Assembly: GCA_033239525.1 (NCBI GenBank)
Contig: BSYO01000036.1
Span: 7,090,126 to 7,154,125 of the forward strand
Length of the DNA: 64,000 bases
Source of the DNA: Nepenthes gracilis
Lineage: Eukaryota > Streptophyta > Magnoliopsida > Caryophyllales > Nepenthaceae
Direction of reading: 5' to 3'
Shown: piece by piece, positions 53,069 to 64,000 of the stretch
How the letters are laid out: each line of letters opens with the position of its first letter
Numbering within the stretch: the stretch's first letter is position 1
Notes under the pieces: model-generated
Seen by the model: the letters and a program-made list of their open reading frames with translations, nothing else
Database searches by the model: none
Told to the model about the DNA's origin: nothing
Position numbers and translations under genes: made by a program

Positions 53069-54291
53069 TGTAAAGTCCGAGATTTCACAATCATACGAAT
53101 CATAATTTATTAAGCAAATATAAGTGGAATTGAGGTCAATGATATAGGAAAATATGGATTAAGGGTCCAAAATCCTGAAGTTGTGATTTCCCCAAAGTTG
53201 GGAAATTTCATCTGCAAATTTTGCAATCTATAAAACCTTAAAATTTTCCAAAAATCAACAACCCGAAAATCTAAAATTCCAAGACTTAAGACAGCATTAG
53301 GAGCTGACTTCAATTTCAGCAACCCAATTTTAGCAACACATTATTAGGAGGCCACGTTATTAGACTAATTTACAGCAACACGTTAGTAGGAGCAGGATTC
53401 AGCAACATATACAAATTATAATAGGAGGTCATGTTGTTCAGCAAGAGAGATGAAGCAGCAGCAGCTACACGACAGGGCAGCAGACTAATCGGGCAGCTGA
53501 TTGGTGATTCAGCAAAATTCAGGACAATACATAAAATGGTGGGACAGCAGCACGTTGAGATAGCAAAACAAAAGGACAAAACAGAACAAACAGGGCAGCA
53601 ACACACGCGGCAACAGCACAGGGAGCCGATTCAGCAAAAAATAGGAAGATGATTCGGCAACATTAGTCTGATATACAGCAGCACACGGCAACAAAACGGG
53701 CAACAGCATGTTGATGAATCAGCAAAATCAGGGGGGCCAATCTCGACAAATCAGGATAATTCTGCAGACAGGAGAAGCCTGTAGAGAAGAAAAACCGAGC
53801 ACATGTAATCGGTGGTGAGAAGAGTGGAAAAATTGAGTAGATGATGCCTGACGAATAGGAGTGAAGATGAAAGTCTTAATTATACTTTACGTAGATGATG
53901 TATTTAAAATTGTTCAGGATTTTGATGTACTTAGCCTAATTGAAGTTAAATTTTTTTGTGTTTAGATTGTCTGTTATTATTTTTTATATACCAATTATGT
54001 AAAACCTTAAGAGTATGAAGTGATGTATTTTATTTTAGTGGTTTGAGTTTAGTATTGCTTCGGTAGATTATTATTGGAATTCTATATGCTATCGCAAGTC
54101 ATTATGGAATTGATTTTGGTTTTTAGTAGGTATTTTTCATTAACAAGACCCGATATCATATTTCCATAGTACAGTATTAGGACACTGATGATGTGGTAAC
54201 TATATGGATTCTTTATATATTTATACATATGAATCACATTTAATAATTATAATAATGGTTAATGACTAAAATGAGAACGTGGGATGTGATA
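53069..54291 (+). repeat. 3' LTR of element G
   Basis: 1,223 bp, TGTAAAGTCCGAG to GGGATGTGATA (final CA now TA). It matches the H LTR at both ends but lacks about 1.3 kb of its middle; the join is at about 53838. The CAGCA/GCAACA-rich part is at 53370-53760. Confidence 0.88.
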
Positions 54292-55850
54292 GAAACTCTA
54301 TACAATTTTTCATAGTTGTATTTTCTCCATCCAGAGAAAATATTATTAATCCTTTAATAAATTATAGAGTTTTTATTTAAATTTTTTATCATACAATATT
54401 TTAATTTCTACAAAAACTTGAGCATACTTACATTTAAAACATTTAATGCCATATTATTAGATTTATAAAGAATGTTACAGAAAAACCAGCAAAAATCACT
54501 AATATTGTGGAATTTCAACACTTTATTTCAAATAACATGCATGCAGGAATAATTTGTGAACTTTTGGAACTTGTGTAACATATACTTAGTAAATTTAAAC
54601 ATGTAGGAATATTATGTATGACTTTAAAGCTTATATGAGTCATTTGATCATGAATTCCACACAAGCATGAATATAATTGTAAAAATTAACTTGACAATGG
54701 TAAACATATAAGATTAAGGCATGAATTTCATGAAAATTGCAAGGAATAGGAATAAGACTTTATGCATGTAAAATACTGTCATCTTAACAATAAAAATATA
54801 TCATGCATAAATATTTAGAATAATAAATGTTCAAGTGAAAGAAATCAATAACAAAGAAAATGAAGGTTTGGGATGTACTTACCTTAGTTTTAAATTACCA
54901 AAATCTTAGTTGGATCACTTGAATTTAGCTTCTCTAACTTTTTCTCTCTCTTCTTCTTCTTTCATATCTCTCAAAATCTGACAAAAAATAATCAAAAATC
55001 AGTCGAACAGGATTTATATAGCAGGCTGGCGTATAAATATACGTCGAGCCCGAGTCAAGCGTCATGGCCAAGCCCAATGGCGCACGAATGCTACTTCGAA
55101 CGTGCGTCAGGTATTGGCATTCTGTCTCAGTGCGTTCGAGCATCCATTAGGTATACATCAAGTGTGAATACACTGGGAAATGCGCTTGAATGTCAATTAG
55201 GCATCAATCAAATGCAATCTCTCTGCTCAGAACACATACAATGGCACGTCAGACGTTAGTCAAGCAGTCTCCAGCTTAATGTGACCTAGTCAAACTTTCA
55301 CTTTAATCCAATTTTCTTCATCATTTGACCTAAACTTTAATTATTTCAATTTAATTAATCATAATTAAATTTAAAATTCAGAACTCGTACCTTATAGCTC
55401 TTAACCGTCCAGCTAACCTTTAAAATTACTGCCTGTGTAGAGAGGCGTTTCAAGGTGGCTGTTAGGCGATGTCATTTATGGTGTGTGACCGCTATTCCAA
55501 TTTAATGAATATTTCATCTAGTTATTAATTGTGGGGATATTTTGATCGTTTATAGATTGAGTTATTTATTGGCTTATCATTATCCTTTGGTTTTCGATAG
55601 CTAACCGTCAGGATTGAATGCCCCAATTAATGTCTTAGAGAACCATTATTTAGTTGTCCTAATCTACTTTATGCTTCCTTGCTTGGGCCACCGTGACTTC
55701 AGCTTTGATTCAGATTTAAACCCGGCCGATTTATTTTGGGTAGTATCCAACAATTTATATTTAAATTTTAATTTTTTAAAAAATAAATATTTTTTATTAT
55801 TTTTATTTTTTATAAAAAATATATTATATTTTTGTAAAAAAAATAAATGG
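54292..55850. other. AT-rich intergenic DNA right of element G
   Basis: No supported gene. 54840-55000 (a GGGATGTACTTACCTTAGTTT block followed by CT-rich text) has the style of the H LTR interior on the minus strand and may be an unrelated old LTR, but I could not find its ends. Confidence 0.35.
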
Positions 55851-56400
55851 TTAGATTTTTGAGCTGCTTTGGGAAATGGGGCCTGAGTAATGATAGAAAC
55901 TAGCAGACCCGGCGTTGGATGGGTGGATTTTGATTATGAATGAGTACTGACTGGGGACGATGAGGAGGTGATTGAGTATGCAGTGGATGAGAAGAAAAAA
56001 GAATGCCCAAAATGGAGGCGGCCAGACCAAAAAACGGAAGAACTGCAAACATAGTAGAGGGAATAGATTGGATGAGAAGAGATGGAGGAAATGGCAGAAG
56101 CCGAGACTCGCCCCTTTTTCTGCTCACACCTGCTCAGCAAGCAGGTCAGGCCTTTCTTCTGCATCATCTCCTGCCCACTTTTTTATCTCCAAGAAATGTG
56201 ATTTTACCAAAGTCCTGAATCTCCTGTTTTCAGAGATCGTTTTGTCTAAATACTCTTATTTTCTAAAATCAAGTTTGTTCCCCGAGGTAGTGCTGTTCCC
56301 TCAAATAATAAGTACTAGCTTCTCAAAATCCACAGCCCGCCCTTGTTTCATCTAGTGTGAGAGTGACTTGTTCCTTTATAAACCAACTAAACCTCGCTAC
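55851..56400. other. GC-richer patch, unassigned
   Basis: Open for 65-77 codons in all three minus frames and 127 codons on the plus strand, with no recognisable domain in any. One minus frame is hydrophobic (MFAVLPFFGLAASILGILF). It could be a first exon, a leader or a non-coding RNA. I cannot decide. Confidence 0.25.
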
Positions 56401-58256
56401 AGTTTTGGTCAATTTATTTCAGAATTCACCACATGAGCTGTTTTTTTCTTAAGACTTGTTTTCTTACAGCGGTTTTCAGTTCAATTGTTGATGTGGTCTT
56501 TTTTTTCCATTTTAATCTGCAGAGCAGTGAGTTGTAGTTGCCCATTGGTTGTATGGAGAAATTGCTGCAAATGATTGTTGTCAGCTGGGGATGACCTGTG
56601 CAGAGCATACAACTAGGATTTCGTAAGATGGTGGATATTGAACAGCTTTATGCATTTTTTTTTTTCCCCTTATTTCTCTGTGTTTCTTTCAATTGTTCGA
56701 ATGTGAGTAGGCGGAATATTTTAGCCTAGTGTTCGTGACGAACTATTATTACAGTTCTCAAAATGTTGTATGTCAAGTACAGACGTGTTGTCTTCTTGCT
56801 CTCTATTAATTTTCAAATCTTGTAGGTGTTAGGAATATACTTGGTGCGATGTTAATATTATCACATTATGATCTAAGAGGTCATTAATTTAAATCACAAA
56901 AATAAAATATTAATTACATTTGATTCTCCACTTAGCCCGTAATAAAAAAAAAAAAAAAAAACCTAATATATTGGATTACATTTTCTTTGTGGATTTGTTC
57001 ACATAGGCTATAGTAGCTGCTCAGTATCTTCTAAACCATACTGTGATGAGATGCCAACTATATTCATAGATTTCCTTACAAAGGGTATAGTGGCTATTCA
57101 ATGACCATATTGCAGTGTCATGCCAACTCAACAAGCGTGCTGAGCATTTCTTGGGATGCACAATCCTGAGTATTTCATAAAAGAGTTGACATGGAATAAC
57201 TTTTACATAGAATTTATTGACGCCTTATTGATATATTCACACTAATAAACCTATCTTAAAATTAATAAATAAATGGATATTATATCATTTTGAGGGTGTT
57301 TCAAGTGTTTCTCAAATCGTTTCTTTCTTCAGAAAATTGTGCCTTATCTCAGCTAATCTGCGCAGAATCAGTAGCCCAGTACGTAGTATTGCCGTACCTC
57401 TGCGTCGGTTTTCCAAATCAAATGTTAAGGTTTAATATGCCTTTCTTTTTTGTTAGGTAGAGCTGGGGGAAGGAGGTCTATGCTCGAAATCCTTGAAACT
57501 CACGGCTTCATTCTTACCCAACTTTGGCTTTTGGTGGGTGTCATCCGATGACTGACAAAACCCTTTTGCAGAGGAGGGGGCAACCTTTGGCGCTTTTAAG
57601 TAGGGAAGGTTTAGAACCCTGATAATTAAGATAGAAAGTTGTTTAACCTCACATGCAAAAGACAAGTGCCAGTGCATGGAAAATAGCTACACTCCGCGGG
57701 CTCCAAGAAGTTCAGCTCTGAGTACACTCATATAATACGACATCACAATCTAAGCATACCAAGTGAGGACAAAGTGATATGCCACATTCCTGCCTATCGA
57801 CAATTTCCGAATCCCCATGTTGCCTGTCAAAAAAAAAAAAATGCTTCCAGTTTTCGAGGGGAGGTTGAGGTACGAAAGAGTCATCCTTAGGCTTGGAAAG
57901 TAGAGGAAGAAAAGATGTGTTTTTGTCCATAATTGTTGATTTTCCCCTTAAATTTCTGCAAAACGGTTTTCGTACACAAGACAGTACAGTGGCGGTGCAT
58001 TTCATCATTGGCCCGCCACTTTTGTAACTTTGACCTGAAATGCATCGTGCCAACTGATTCTCCACTAAGCGTATTTACATGTACAAATGCAACATTGTAT
58101 ATTCAATCGGGCAAATGTGAGCTTGCTGCTTTTTGCAAAGCTCCTACTCATAAGATCCGCTGGTCTCTCTTGTTCATTCCAATCAATTGATGATGCAGAC
58201 AAGTCCCTCCCTCCACAAGCTGCTGCAGGACTTGATTTAACAGTGTTTCTCTGCTG
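56401..58256. other. Intergenic DNA and possible 3' UTR of the minus-strand gene
   Basis: No supported gene. A poly(A) run (about 56944-56962) and a poly(A) of 13 (57829-57841) are present. 57001-57060 and 57075-57135 are weakly similar to each other. The part nearest 58256 is probably the 3' UTR of the gene below. Confidence 0.4.
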
Positions 58257-58327
58257 CTATGTATTTAATAACAGAGTTATAAACAGTGGTAATACCCACA
58301 GCGCATTTGCAAAATGGCTTGCTCCAG
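58257..58327 (-). CDS. Terminal exon of the DUF7036-like gene: GPI-anchor-like tail
   Basis: Acceptor TCTCTTTTTCCAG, preceded by a T-rich tract, ends at 58328. The exon gives GASHFANALWVLPLFITLLLNT and a TAG stop (58257-58259; residues listed here number 22 only as two overlapping parts: GASHFANAL and WVLPLFITLLLNT). Its phase (two bases first) matches the single base left by the upstream donor, forming a Ser codon. Small residues SASGA followed by a spacer and hydrophobic end are the form of a GPI-attachment signal. Confidence 0.72.
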
Positions 58328-61273
58328 CTGGAAAAAGAGAACAAAGCATTGAGTTAATTAATCAAATTTTTAACAAGGAGATAACAAGCACAGAGAAGCA
58401 TTTAGAGAGGACTAAATGAGCAGCAAGTTCAAGGTGTGGTGTTGGAACCGAATTTAATCACCTGAATGAACAGTCAACTTTAGCGTCTAGTTGCATGGCA
58501 CCCAAAAAGCTTGTTCATATATTACATTCCAATTCCTTTTTCAGAGTTTTATCGCCCACTTTATTTTACCACTTAGTAGAAGCTCATGTCAAATAGGTTG
58601 TCTCCTTCCAAGCTCTTATACTCATGCAAGCCTCTTTTCTGGTGTCAAAAGCTCTTGTAATCCTCTTTTCAATACAAGTGGTCTATTTTGTAGATCTTAA
58701 TCTTTCATAGCAATTGAAGACCGTCTTATACTGAACTTAAGGCGACAATAGCAAGAACCATTAAAGGATAAAGTCAATCTAAGACAGTATTTAACACAGT
58801 CCATGGCTGAATTGGATGAGTATTTAACAACTAAAACTACGGTACAAAATAGGAAATAGAACTATTCTAAATTGGTGTTATCAAATTTAGACAAAATTGA
58901 GCAGAAACCAACCAACATTTCGGAAACAGTTAGCAAATAGCAGAAACAATTGAAAATAATGGAATAACTCCCAGAATTCTTGAACTTCATTATAAAGTAC
59001 ATCTTCAAGGTTTCTGGATCCATACCAATTCTTTCCTTGAAAGCAAAAGTAAAGCCTTTTATTTGGTAAGACTTAATATTCTCTAGCAATACACAGCTCT
59101 TTGTAAGATTTTTTTAAACTTTAAGCACCTCTTACAGCCTTACATAAAACCTGATCAGATAAGCAAGAGTAAGCAAATAAATTATTTCATAGAAAATTTT
59201 TTTCCTCAGCTCATAATAGCAAAAAAAATAATTTCACAGAATGTGACAAAGTAAATTAATGATTAAGCAACTGGACAAATTGTTAGCACTCACATGCAGA
59301 TGGAGAAGGTGCAATTGGGAACATTTTATCTGGAGGCTCTGAATCTGTTTTGCTCCGCAATGGGGGAAGAACATGGGCAAAAACAACATGAGGCAGAGGA
59401 CTCAATGAAGGAATCTCTAGAAAGGCAGGTACTGGCGACAAGCCTAGTGGACGATGTGATACAGTAGAATAGTAAGGAGAGATTCCGGGTGCAACAGCCG
59501 GAGCTGCAGGAGACCCCATTGTGGTCTTACCAGCATGCCGCCTCTTTAGTCCAAACCTGCAGCCAGGTGGTCCAAAATAATTAAACGGTGGAGTTGCAGC
59601 TTTCTTTGGTGCAGGCAGAGGGCTTTTGACAGATACAGATGGTGCAAATGCAGGAGCTAGATTGTTATCATGATCCTGGTGGTGGTGATGATAGTGATGG
59701 CGGTTAAACTGGTGGTGACGATGACGGGAATTAACCATAGGAGCAGTAGCAGTAGCAGTAGCAGGAGCAGGGGCAGGAGCCAAGGAGCCCCCTCTGCTGT
59801 CGCCGCCATTTAGCGAGTGTTGCAATATGGATGAAAGGCTAACCTGCTTCACTTTGCCAAATATTGTGTGATTAAGGCCAAGGTTTCTTCCATGAGAATT
59901 TTTTATGGTTTGGGCTAGCTGCTTCAGCCTTGGCATAGAGGGAGTGATTCCAACTGCCAGAAAAACAGAAGCCTGAACAGTAGAAGGCGGAGCCACAGTA
60001 CAACCTATCGCATTTGTCAGACTGATGTACAGGTTCTGCATTAAAACCAGTCAGATTGTCACTAAACTAATGTGAAATGACAATAACAAGATAACTTGCA
60101 TATTGCTAGATGGGAGATTAACTGCCATTCCTAAACACAGAAAACATCTTTTGGTACAATAAAACCCTCAAAAACTTTCCAAGAGAGGGCAGGGAGGAAA
60201 GGCAAGGAAAAGGAGCTTCAATGATAAATATAAAAAAAGCCAAGGGAAACAAAATACAGTAAAAAGGCATCATCTCCCACGTATTTAACAAGCTGGTTAA
60301 TAATATGCAACCCTGCCATAGGTTTAAACTATGGAACCAACTTCTCTACAATGACAAAGAAGTCTGTATCAATTTGACCTTTTCTAGACCTAAATGTGTA
60401 AGCCTTGTGTACAGTCTTTCTTTTTAAGGCAAGCGTTAAAGGTGATAATTGTGGCTCATGAAAATAGTTAAAAATATTAACAGAAGTACTCCCCAGTAAC
60501 ATGCAGAGATACCAACCTTGGCAAATGACAAAATTTTGATTATTTACCATCTATTTATTTCTTCACATTTATTTGATACCTAAGCAATTCCAACCTCTCA
60601 GTCTTCGAAAATCAAATAATCCTAAGAACAGGTAGTGCCTTAACAGATGTGTGGATCGGGTAAAGAATCCCCCACGGCAAGAAGCACAGGAACTAACCTC
60701 ATAAGATGCCAAATGTAGCCCTGACTTAAGCTGGCTTTTCAGCTCATCAAAATATTCTTCTATTTGATAAATGGAGAAGTTCAAGGAAAAGTTGAAAAAT
60801 ATCTGAAACTTCTGCAGTAGAAATCCAGGCTGAGGAGGAGTAACCGTAATACCATCAGGAAACTTTAGCACCTCGAAGAAGTATGGCTCCCCAAACAATG
60901 ATGTAGTCAATTGCAGTGATGATTGCCGTATTACTAAAGACTCAAAAGAAGCTCGAATCAAACTCTGGGAAGCTGAAGATAACGAGGAATATTTTGTCTC
61001 AGGATCAACCCCAAACACAACATCCGTTATGTTTGACCAAGGTGAATTTTCCAGAGATAAGACAACTACCTAATTTCATCAACAAATTACATAATCATCA
61101 TATTGAAAAAGAGGATAAGTACAGGAAACACGGAAGAATGAGAAGTGCCAGAGCTATTACCTTTGCATTGGGTACTTCTATTTCATCCAAGATGTCAGCT
61201 TCAAGCTGCTCCATATTGTCTTCCAAGGAGGACATTGGCTTATCAAGCTTAAAGCTTGCCACTATATCATGTC
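58257..61273 (-). CDS. DUF7036-like, probably GPI-anchored hydroxyproline-rich surface protein (N-terminal exon outside window)
   Basis: Four coding exons are visible, joined in phase: 61161-61273, 60698-61069, 59294-60035 and 58257-58327 (about 431 residues). The order is: an extracellular domain beginning HDIVASFKLDKPMSSLEDN and running through VVFGVDPETKYSSL, FGEPYFFEVLKFPDGITV and IFFNFSLNFSIYQIEEYFDE; a second conserved block NLYISLTNAIGCTVAPPSTV and NHTIFGKVKQVSLSSIL; an Ala/Pro/Thr-rich and His-rich linker; and a hydrophobic tail. I recognise the plant family labelled DUF7036 or hydroxyproline-rich glycoprotein, from memory only; its function is not known. N-glycosylation motifs (NIT, NFS twice, NHT) and AP/TA runs fit a secreted, arabinogalactan-like protein. 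The first exon, with signal peptide or membrane anchor, is not found up to 64000. All intron ends are GT-AG. Confidence 0.8.
58328..59293 (-). other. Last intron of the DUF7036-like gene
   Basis: 966 bp, GTGAGT donor and CCAG acceptor, AT-rich with no conserved frame. Confidence 0.65.
59294..60035 (-). CDS. Exon of the DUF7036-like gene (second block and Pro/His-rich region)
   Basis: 742 bp. Acceptor TTTAATGCAG at 60036; starts NLYISLTNAIG. It includes APAPAPATATATAP (about 59742-59785), a run of His-rich text (HHYHHHHQDHD, about 59665-59700) and ends PSPSA plus one base at the donor GCAT|GTGAGTGC. If not spliced there, the frame would stop at 59283 after only three more residues. Confidence 0.85.
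60698..61069 (-). CDS. Exon of the DUF7036-like gene (main extracellular domain)
   Basis: 372 bp, phase 0 at both ends. Acceptor AAATTAG at 61070; starts VVVLSLENSPWSN and ends LHLASYE at donor GAG|GTTAGT. The ATG inside (61018) is not a start. Confidence 0.88.
61161..61273 (-). CDS. Exon of the DUF7036-like gene (first in window)
   Basis: Acceptor ATATCCAG ends at 61274; the exon starts with two bases of a split codon, then HDIVASFKLDKPM. Donor GCAAAG|GTAATA at 61160. The upstream frame meets a stop (TTGTGA) just before the acceptor, which confirms the boundary. Confidence 0.85.
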
Positions 61274-63800
61274 CTGGATATCACAAGTCCTTCGTGATCA
61301 GCAAACCAGCAACAGAGTTTTCAAATGAGAAAAAAAAATAGATGATCAAACCGTCTCATAACAAAGTCGTGCATTAGTGTCACATCCATCCTCATTAATG
61401 AATAGAATAAAGAGGAATCAAATTCAAAGAACTATTTCAGCATGGAGCCAGCATCTTTCCATTTTAGGATGGAGATGAAACAGAAAATATCATTTCATTT
61501 TCTTGGAAAGGAAACAAATAGATTATTGAATCGCATGTGTTAACCAACAGAGAGCCACACAGCCAAATCTGAACGGGAAAGGTCCCATAATTAACTAAAA
61601 TAAAGCAAGAATCAGTATATATTGCAGATATCTTTTGATGTTCCTATCCAATAAGCTGCTAGGAAAAAATCCACTTTCAGTAATAAGAAACAGATGCTAA
61701 AAGACAATTCAACTTGCACACACTACGTATTTCTTTGATTCAAGTAAACTAAACAAATACAATTTTTTTTTTTTTAAATCTCCTTATATTTCGCTCCTTT
61801 TCTCTAGGGTGGCACTTTTTACCAGTAATACTAGATGAGGAAATAGATGACATTTCAGGCTTTGCATGTTTAGACATGCATTATGGGAAAAAACTATGTA
61901 ATAATGAATTAGAATGAGGTTTATAGCACAACATGATAACAGACTGGTTAACTGAGCCACCAGCTGACAACAGGTCAGCCTCTGCAATTTTAAACATGCA
62001 GTCAGTGAACAACCTATACTGTTAGGATGAGGTTGGCGCCAGCGTCACAGCATCATAGAAAGTAGGCAGAACTACATGAAACCAGGTGTGTGTCTTACGT
62101 CATAATCAAACTAATAACATGCCTTTAATTTCATAGTTCTCCATAGATGCTATGTTTGACCACCAAGACCAATATTTGAAATTTTAAAGTGATGTTATAA
62201 CATATAAAAACCAAAGTACCACCATTTTGCTCTGCCATAGGCCATTTCATCTGCTAGCTACAAACATGAAAGATCATACACTTTGAACTTGACAAATTCA
62301 TTTAAGCTCTTTTTCTATATTCCTTTACCACTTCTCTAATAAACTTCTTTCATGGCTTCATATCTCCTTCTAAATCATTTGATGTTTTCACTTACTGACT
62401 GATCCTAGAGGACACCTAATGCTTCTTTTGCATTTTGATTTTTGGTGGCGACACCCCAGACTTTTCCTTGTGTGATATCATTATGAATCATCTTTCTCCT
62501 GTATGAATACACATTCATCTTATCATCTTTATATCCAATGCCATTTTTTTTGAATGTGTTGGTACTTAACCATCTAACACTCCATAAAGCATGACTAGCC
62601 AAATAGTCATGTTGAAGCATTTAATTTTAAGCTCAATAGCTATTTAGATCACACAATATGACAATACCTAAGGGCCTGTGGTTTTTTTTCCTGGGAAATG
62701 TTTTCTGTTTTCTGTTTTTTTGTTTTTGACCCTTTTTCACTTTAACACTTCCATAATTTTTCTGTAAAACATATTCATTTATTATTCCTAGAAATATAAT
62801 CATTTATATCAGTTAATATTAATTAATAGCACAACGATCAATAGAGATATCAGTAGAGTTAATCAAACTAAATTACCTAAAACTCGGCTTGAAGTTATTG
62901 ATTAAAGCTAGTTCGAGCATGATTTAAAGAGTTCAACAAGTTAAGTCAAGCCTATTTTATGAGTTTAATTAGGTGAGGAGTAAGTTTAAAAAAATATTTT
63001 ACTTGAGATATTAATTTATAATACACCAACTGCATATACCCAATTTCAGAAAGCTCCGGTTAGAAACTTAAGCTCAATTCATCTGAACTTATGAAGTTAA
63101 TGAGTCCAGTCCAAACCTAATTTAAATTCGTCAAATAAGCAAGTCAATTCCAAATAATAAAATACCCAAATAATTATTAAACTTACCTATGGCAGTTAAA
63201 TCTTAATGAGTCAAATGCGAATATCATTGACACACTAACTCATGTGAGTGTTTAAATTATTAACAACGTAATAAATTTTACTTGTAAAAGCAATGTAATT
63301 AATCTACTTTTATAATTAAATTAATTGTGCACAGTTGATAAAAATTTTAAATTATAGATTACATTAGACAATAACATAAAATATTGGCAGGATGACCATA
63401 CCTTTGGTTTATCAATCAAATAATATAATCATATTTCCCAATATGCCAAAAAAAAACATTCATAAAAATCAAAAACTTACATAAGTTGGTGGCTTATTCT
63501 GATGAAAAAAGACAAAAACTTGAAACAAATTTCATTGTGAAACTAGATCAAATTGTCATCATAAATATAAATATTACTTCAAATTTGGCATATTTATATT
63601 TATATGCAATAAAAATATCTTTTACCATCAAAAAATCTAAAAAAGAATTGGTATATAGCTTGCGAGACTTAAAAAATTATGGAAAATACTTTTTTATAAC
63701 CAGTAAAAATTATGGGGGAAAAAACATCATTTTGATAACGTTTTAAGATATCTAGAAAGCATACACAATGGACACGGGGGGGGGTCATCGCAGGCGCCAT

Positions 63801-63911
63801 CGGATTCAAAATCCGACGATTTTTAAAAAAAAAATTAAGCCCCTTAAACTTTTTATATATATATATATATATATATGCATTTGGCAACGGGTGCGGATTC
63901 AAAATCCGACG
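63801..63911. repeat. Two copies of an 18-bp partly palindromic motif, 93 bp apart
   Basis: CGGATTCAAAATCCGACG at 63801-63818 and again at 63894-63911. GGATT-CAA-AATCC is self-complementary. Both copies are followed by an A/T run, so the surrounding 93 bp may be a diverged tandem unit. Confidence 0.75.
63854..63876. repeat. (TA)n microsatellite
   Basis: An uninterrupted run of TA dinucleotides between the two 18-bp motifs. Confidence 0.95.
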
Positions 63912-64000
63912 CAGCCCCGATATTTTAAAAAAATAAGAAAAATTAAAAAATAATAATAATTGTTTTTTTTAAAATCAAATACAAAAAAAATTATCAAAAC

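Larger units (their letters stand above)
48228..54291 (+). mobile_element. Element G: chromodomain Ty3/Gypsy element, plus strand, 5' LTR truncated
   Basis: A 180-bp remnant of the 5' LTR (48228-48407), primer site, gag, protease, RT, RNase H, integrase, chromodomain and a 1.22-kb 3' LTR. Same family as H (shared LTR start and pol). pol is collinear with element B but more decayed; many stops are at codons that were Gln or Trp. No target duplication because the left end is lost. Confidence 0.9.
61274..64000. other. Upstream intron or 5' region of the DUF7036-like gene
   Basis: AT-rich DNA with no frame resembling the expected N-terminal membrane exon of this family. The first exon is therefore probably beyond the window, across an intron longer than 2.7 kb. 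Confidence 0.5.

Noticed and set aside
54840..55260. A further solo LTR
   Set aside because: The style resembles the H LTR interior but neither end nor target duplication could be found.
55972..56355. 127-codon Lys/Arg-rich plus-strand frame
   Set aside because: No domain, no splice context and odd composition; the complementary frames are equally open.
57453..58065. Minus-strand frames of 74 and 117 codons
   Set aside because: Unrecognised, poly-A/T runs inside, and located where the 3' UTR of the neighbouring gene should be.
58087..58419. 110-codon plus-strand frame
   Set aside because: It is the complement of the GPI-tail exon and its flanks.
59283..59293. Stop after SACEC as the end of the host protein
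   Set aside because: The donor GTGAGT overlaps these codons and the downstream exon joins in phase with a plausible tail.
1..64000. Structural RNA genes
   Set aside because: I found no tRNA or rRNA sequence by eye; tRNA-like pieces are only the primer binding sites of the retrotransposons.

Overview
This is nuclear DNA of a flowering plant; the species cannot be told from the window. About four fifths is LTR retrotransposon of the Ty3/Gypsy superfamily, nested and partly decayed. The only clear host gene is a multi-exon gene at the right end (58257-61273, minus strand), and it lies in AT-rich, intron-like DNA typical of plants. I see no rRNA, tRNA or CRISPR locus.

Layout. 1-321 is AT-rich flank. 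Element A (322-19975, minus strand) is a Tat-lineage element with gag, protease (PR), reverse transcriptase (RT), RNase H (RH), a second RNase H (aRH), integrase (INT), and an extra ORF running antisense to the rest. It is split by element B (7354-17405, plus strand), a chromodomain (Tekay/Del-type) element with 2.7-kb LTRs that duplicated the target TACAT. 19976-28041 is non-repetitive DNA with promoter-like sequence and a possible first exon near 20.3 kb; element E (21169-26743, minus, 0.5-kb LTRs, target duplication GCCTG) is inserted in it. 28042-30240 holds fragments of older LTRs. Element H (30473-48227, minus, incomplete) is interrupted in its own LTR by element C (30536-43366, plus, target duplication ATATA), a second Tat-lineage element carrying two antisense ORFs. 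Element G (48228-54291, plus) is of the same family as H and meets it head to head. 54292-58256 has no gene I can support.

Host gene. The minus-strand gene at 58257-61273 encodes most of a secreted or surface protein with a conserved extracellular domain (DUF7036-like, often labelled hydroxyproline-rich glycoprotein) followed by a Pro/Ala- and His-rich region. The obvious reading frame stops at 59283. A strong splice donor before that stop joins in phase to a small exon at 58257-58327 that supplies a GPI-anchor-like hydrophobic tail. The N-terminal exon is not in the window.

Most worth following up: (1) the antisense ORFs of the Tat elements share a domain, a C-terminal motif, an intron position and a G-box plus TATA promoter layout, so they look like independently expressed, spliced genes carried backwards inside the elements; (2) the GPI-tail exon of the host gene; (3) the insertion order proved by target duplications; (4) the head-to-head H/G junction. 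Many frameshifts in otherwise similar copies fall in CCGG-type contexts and may be assembly errors rather than biology.
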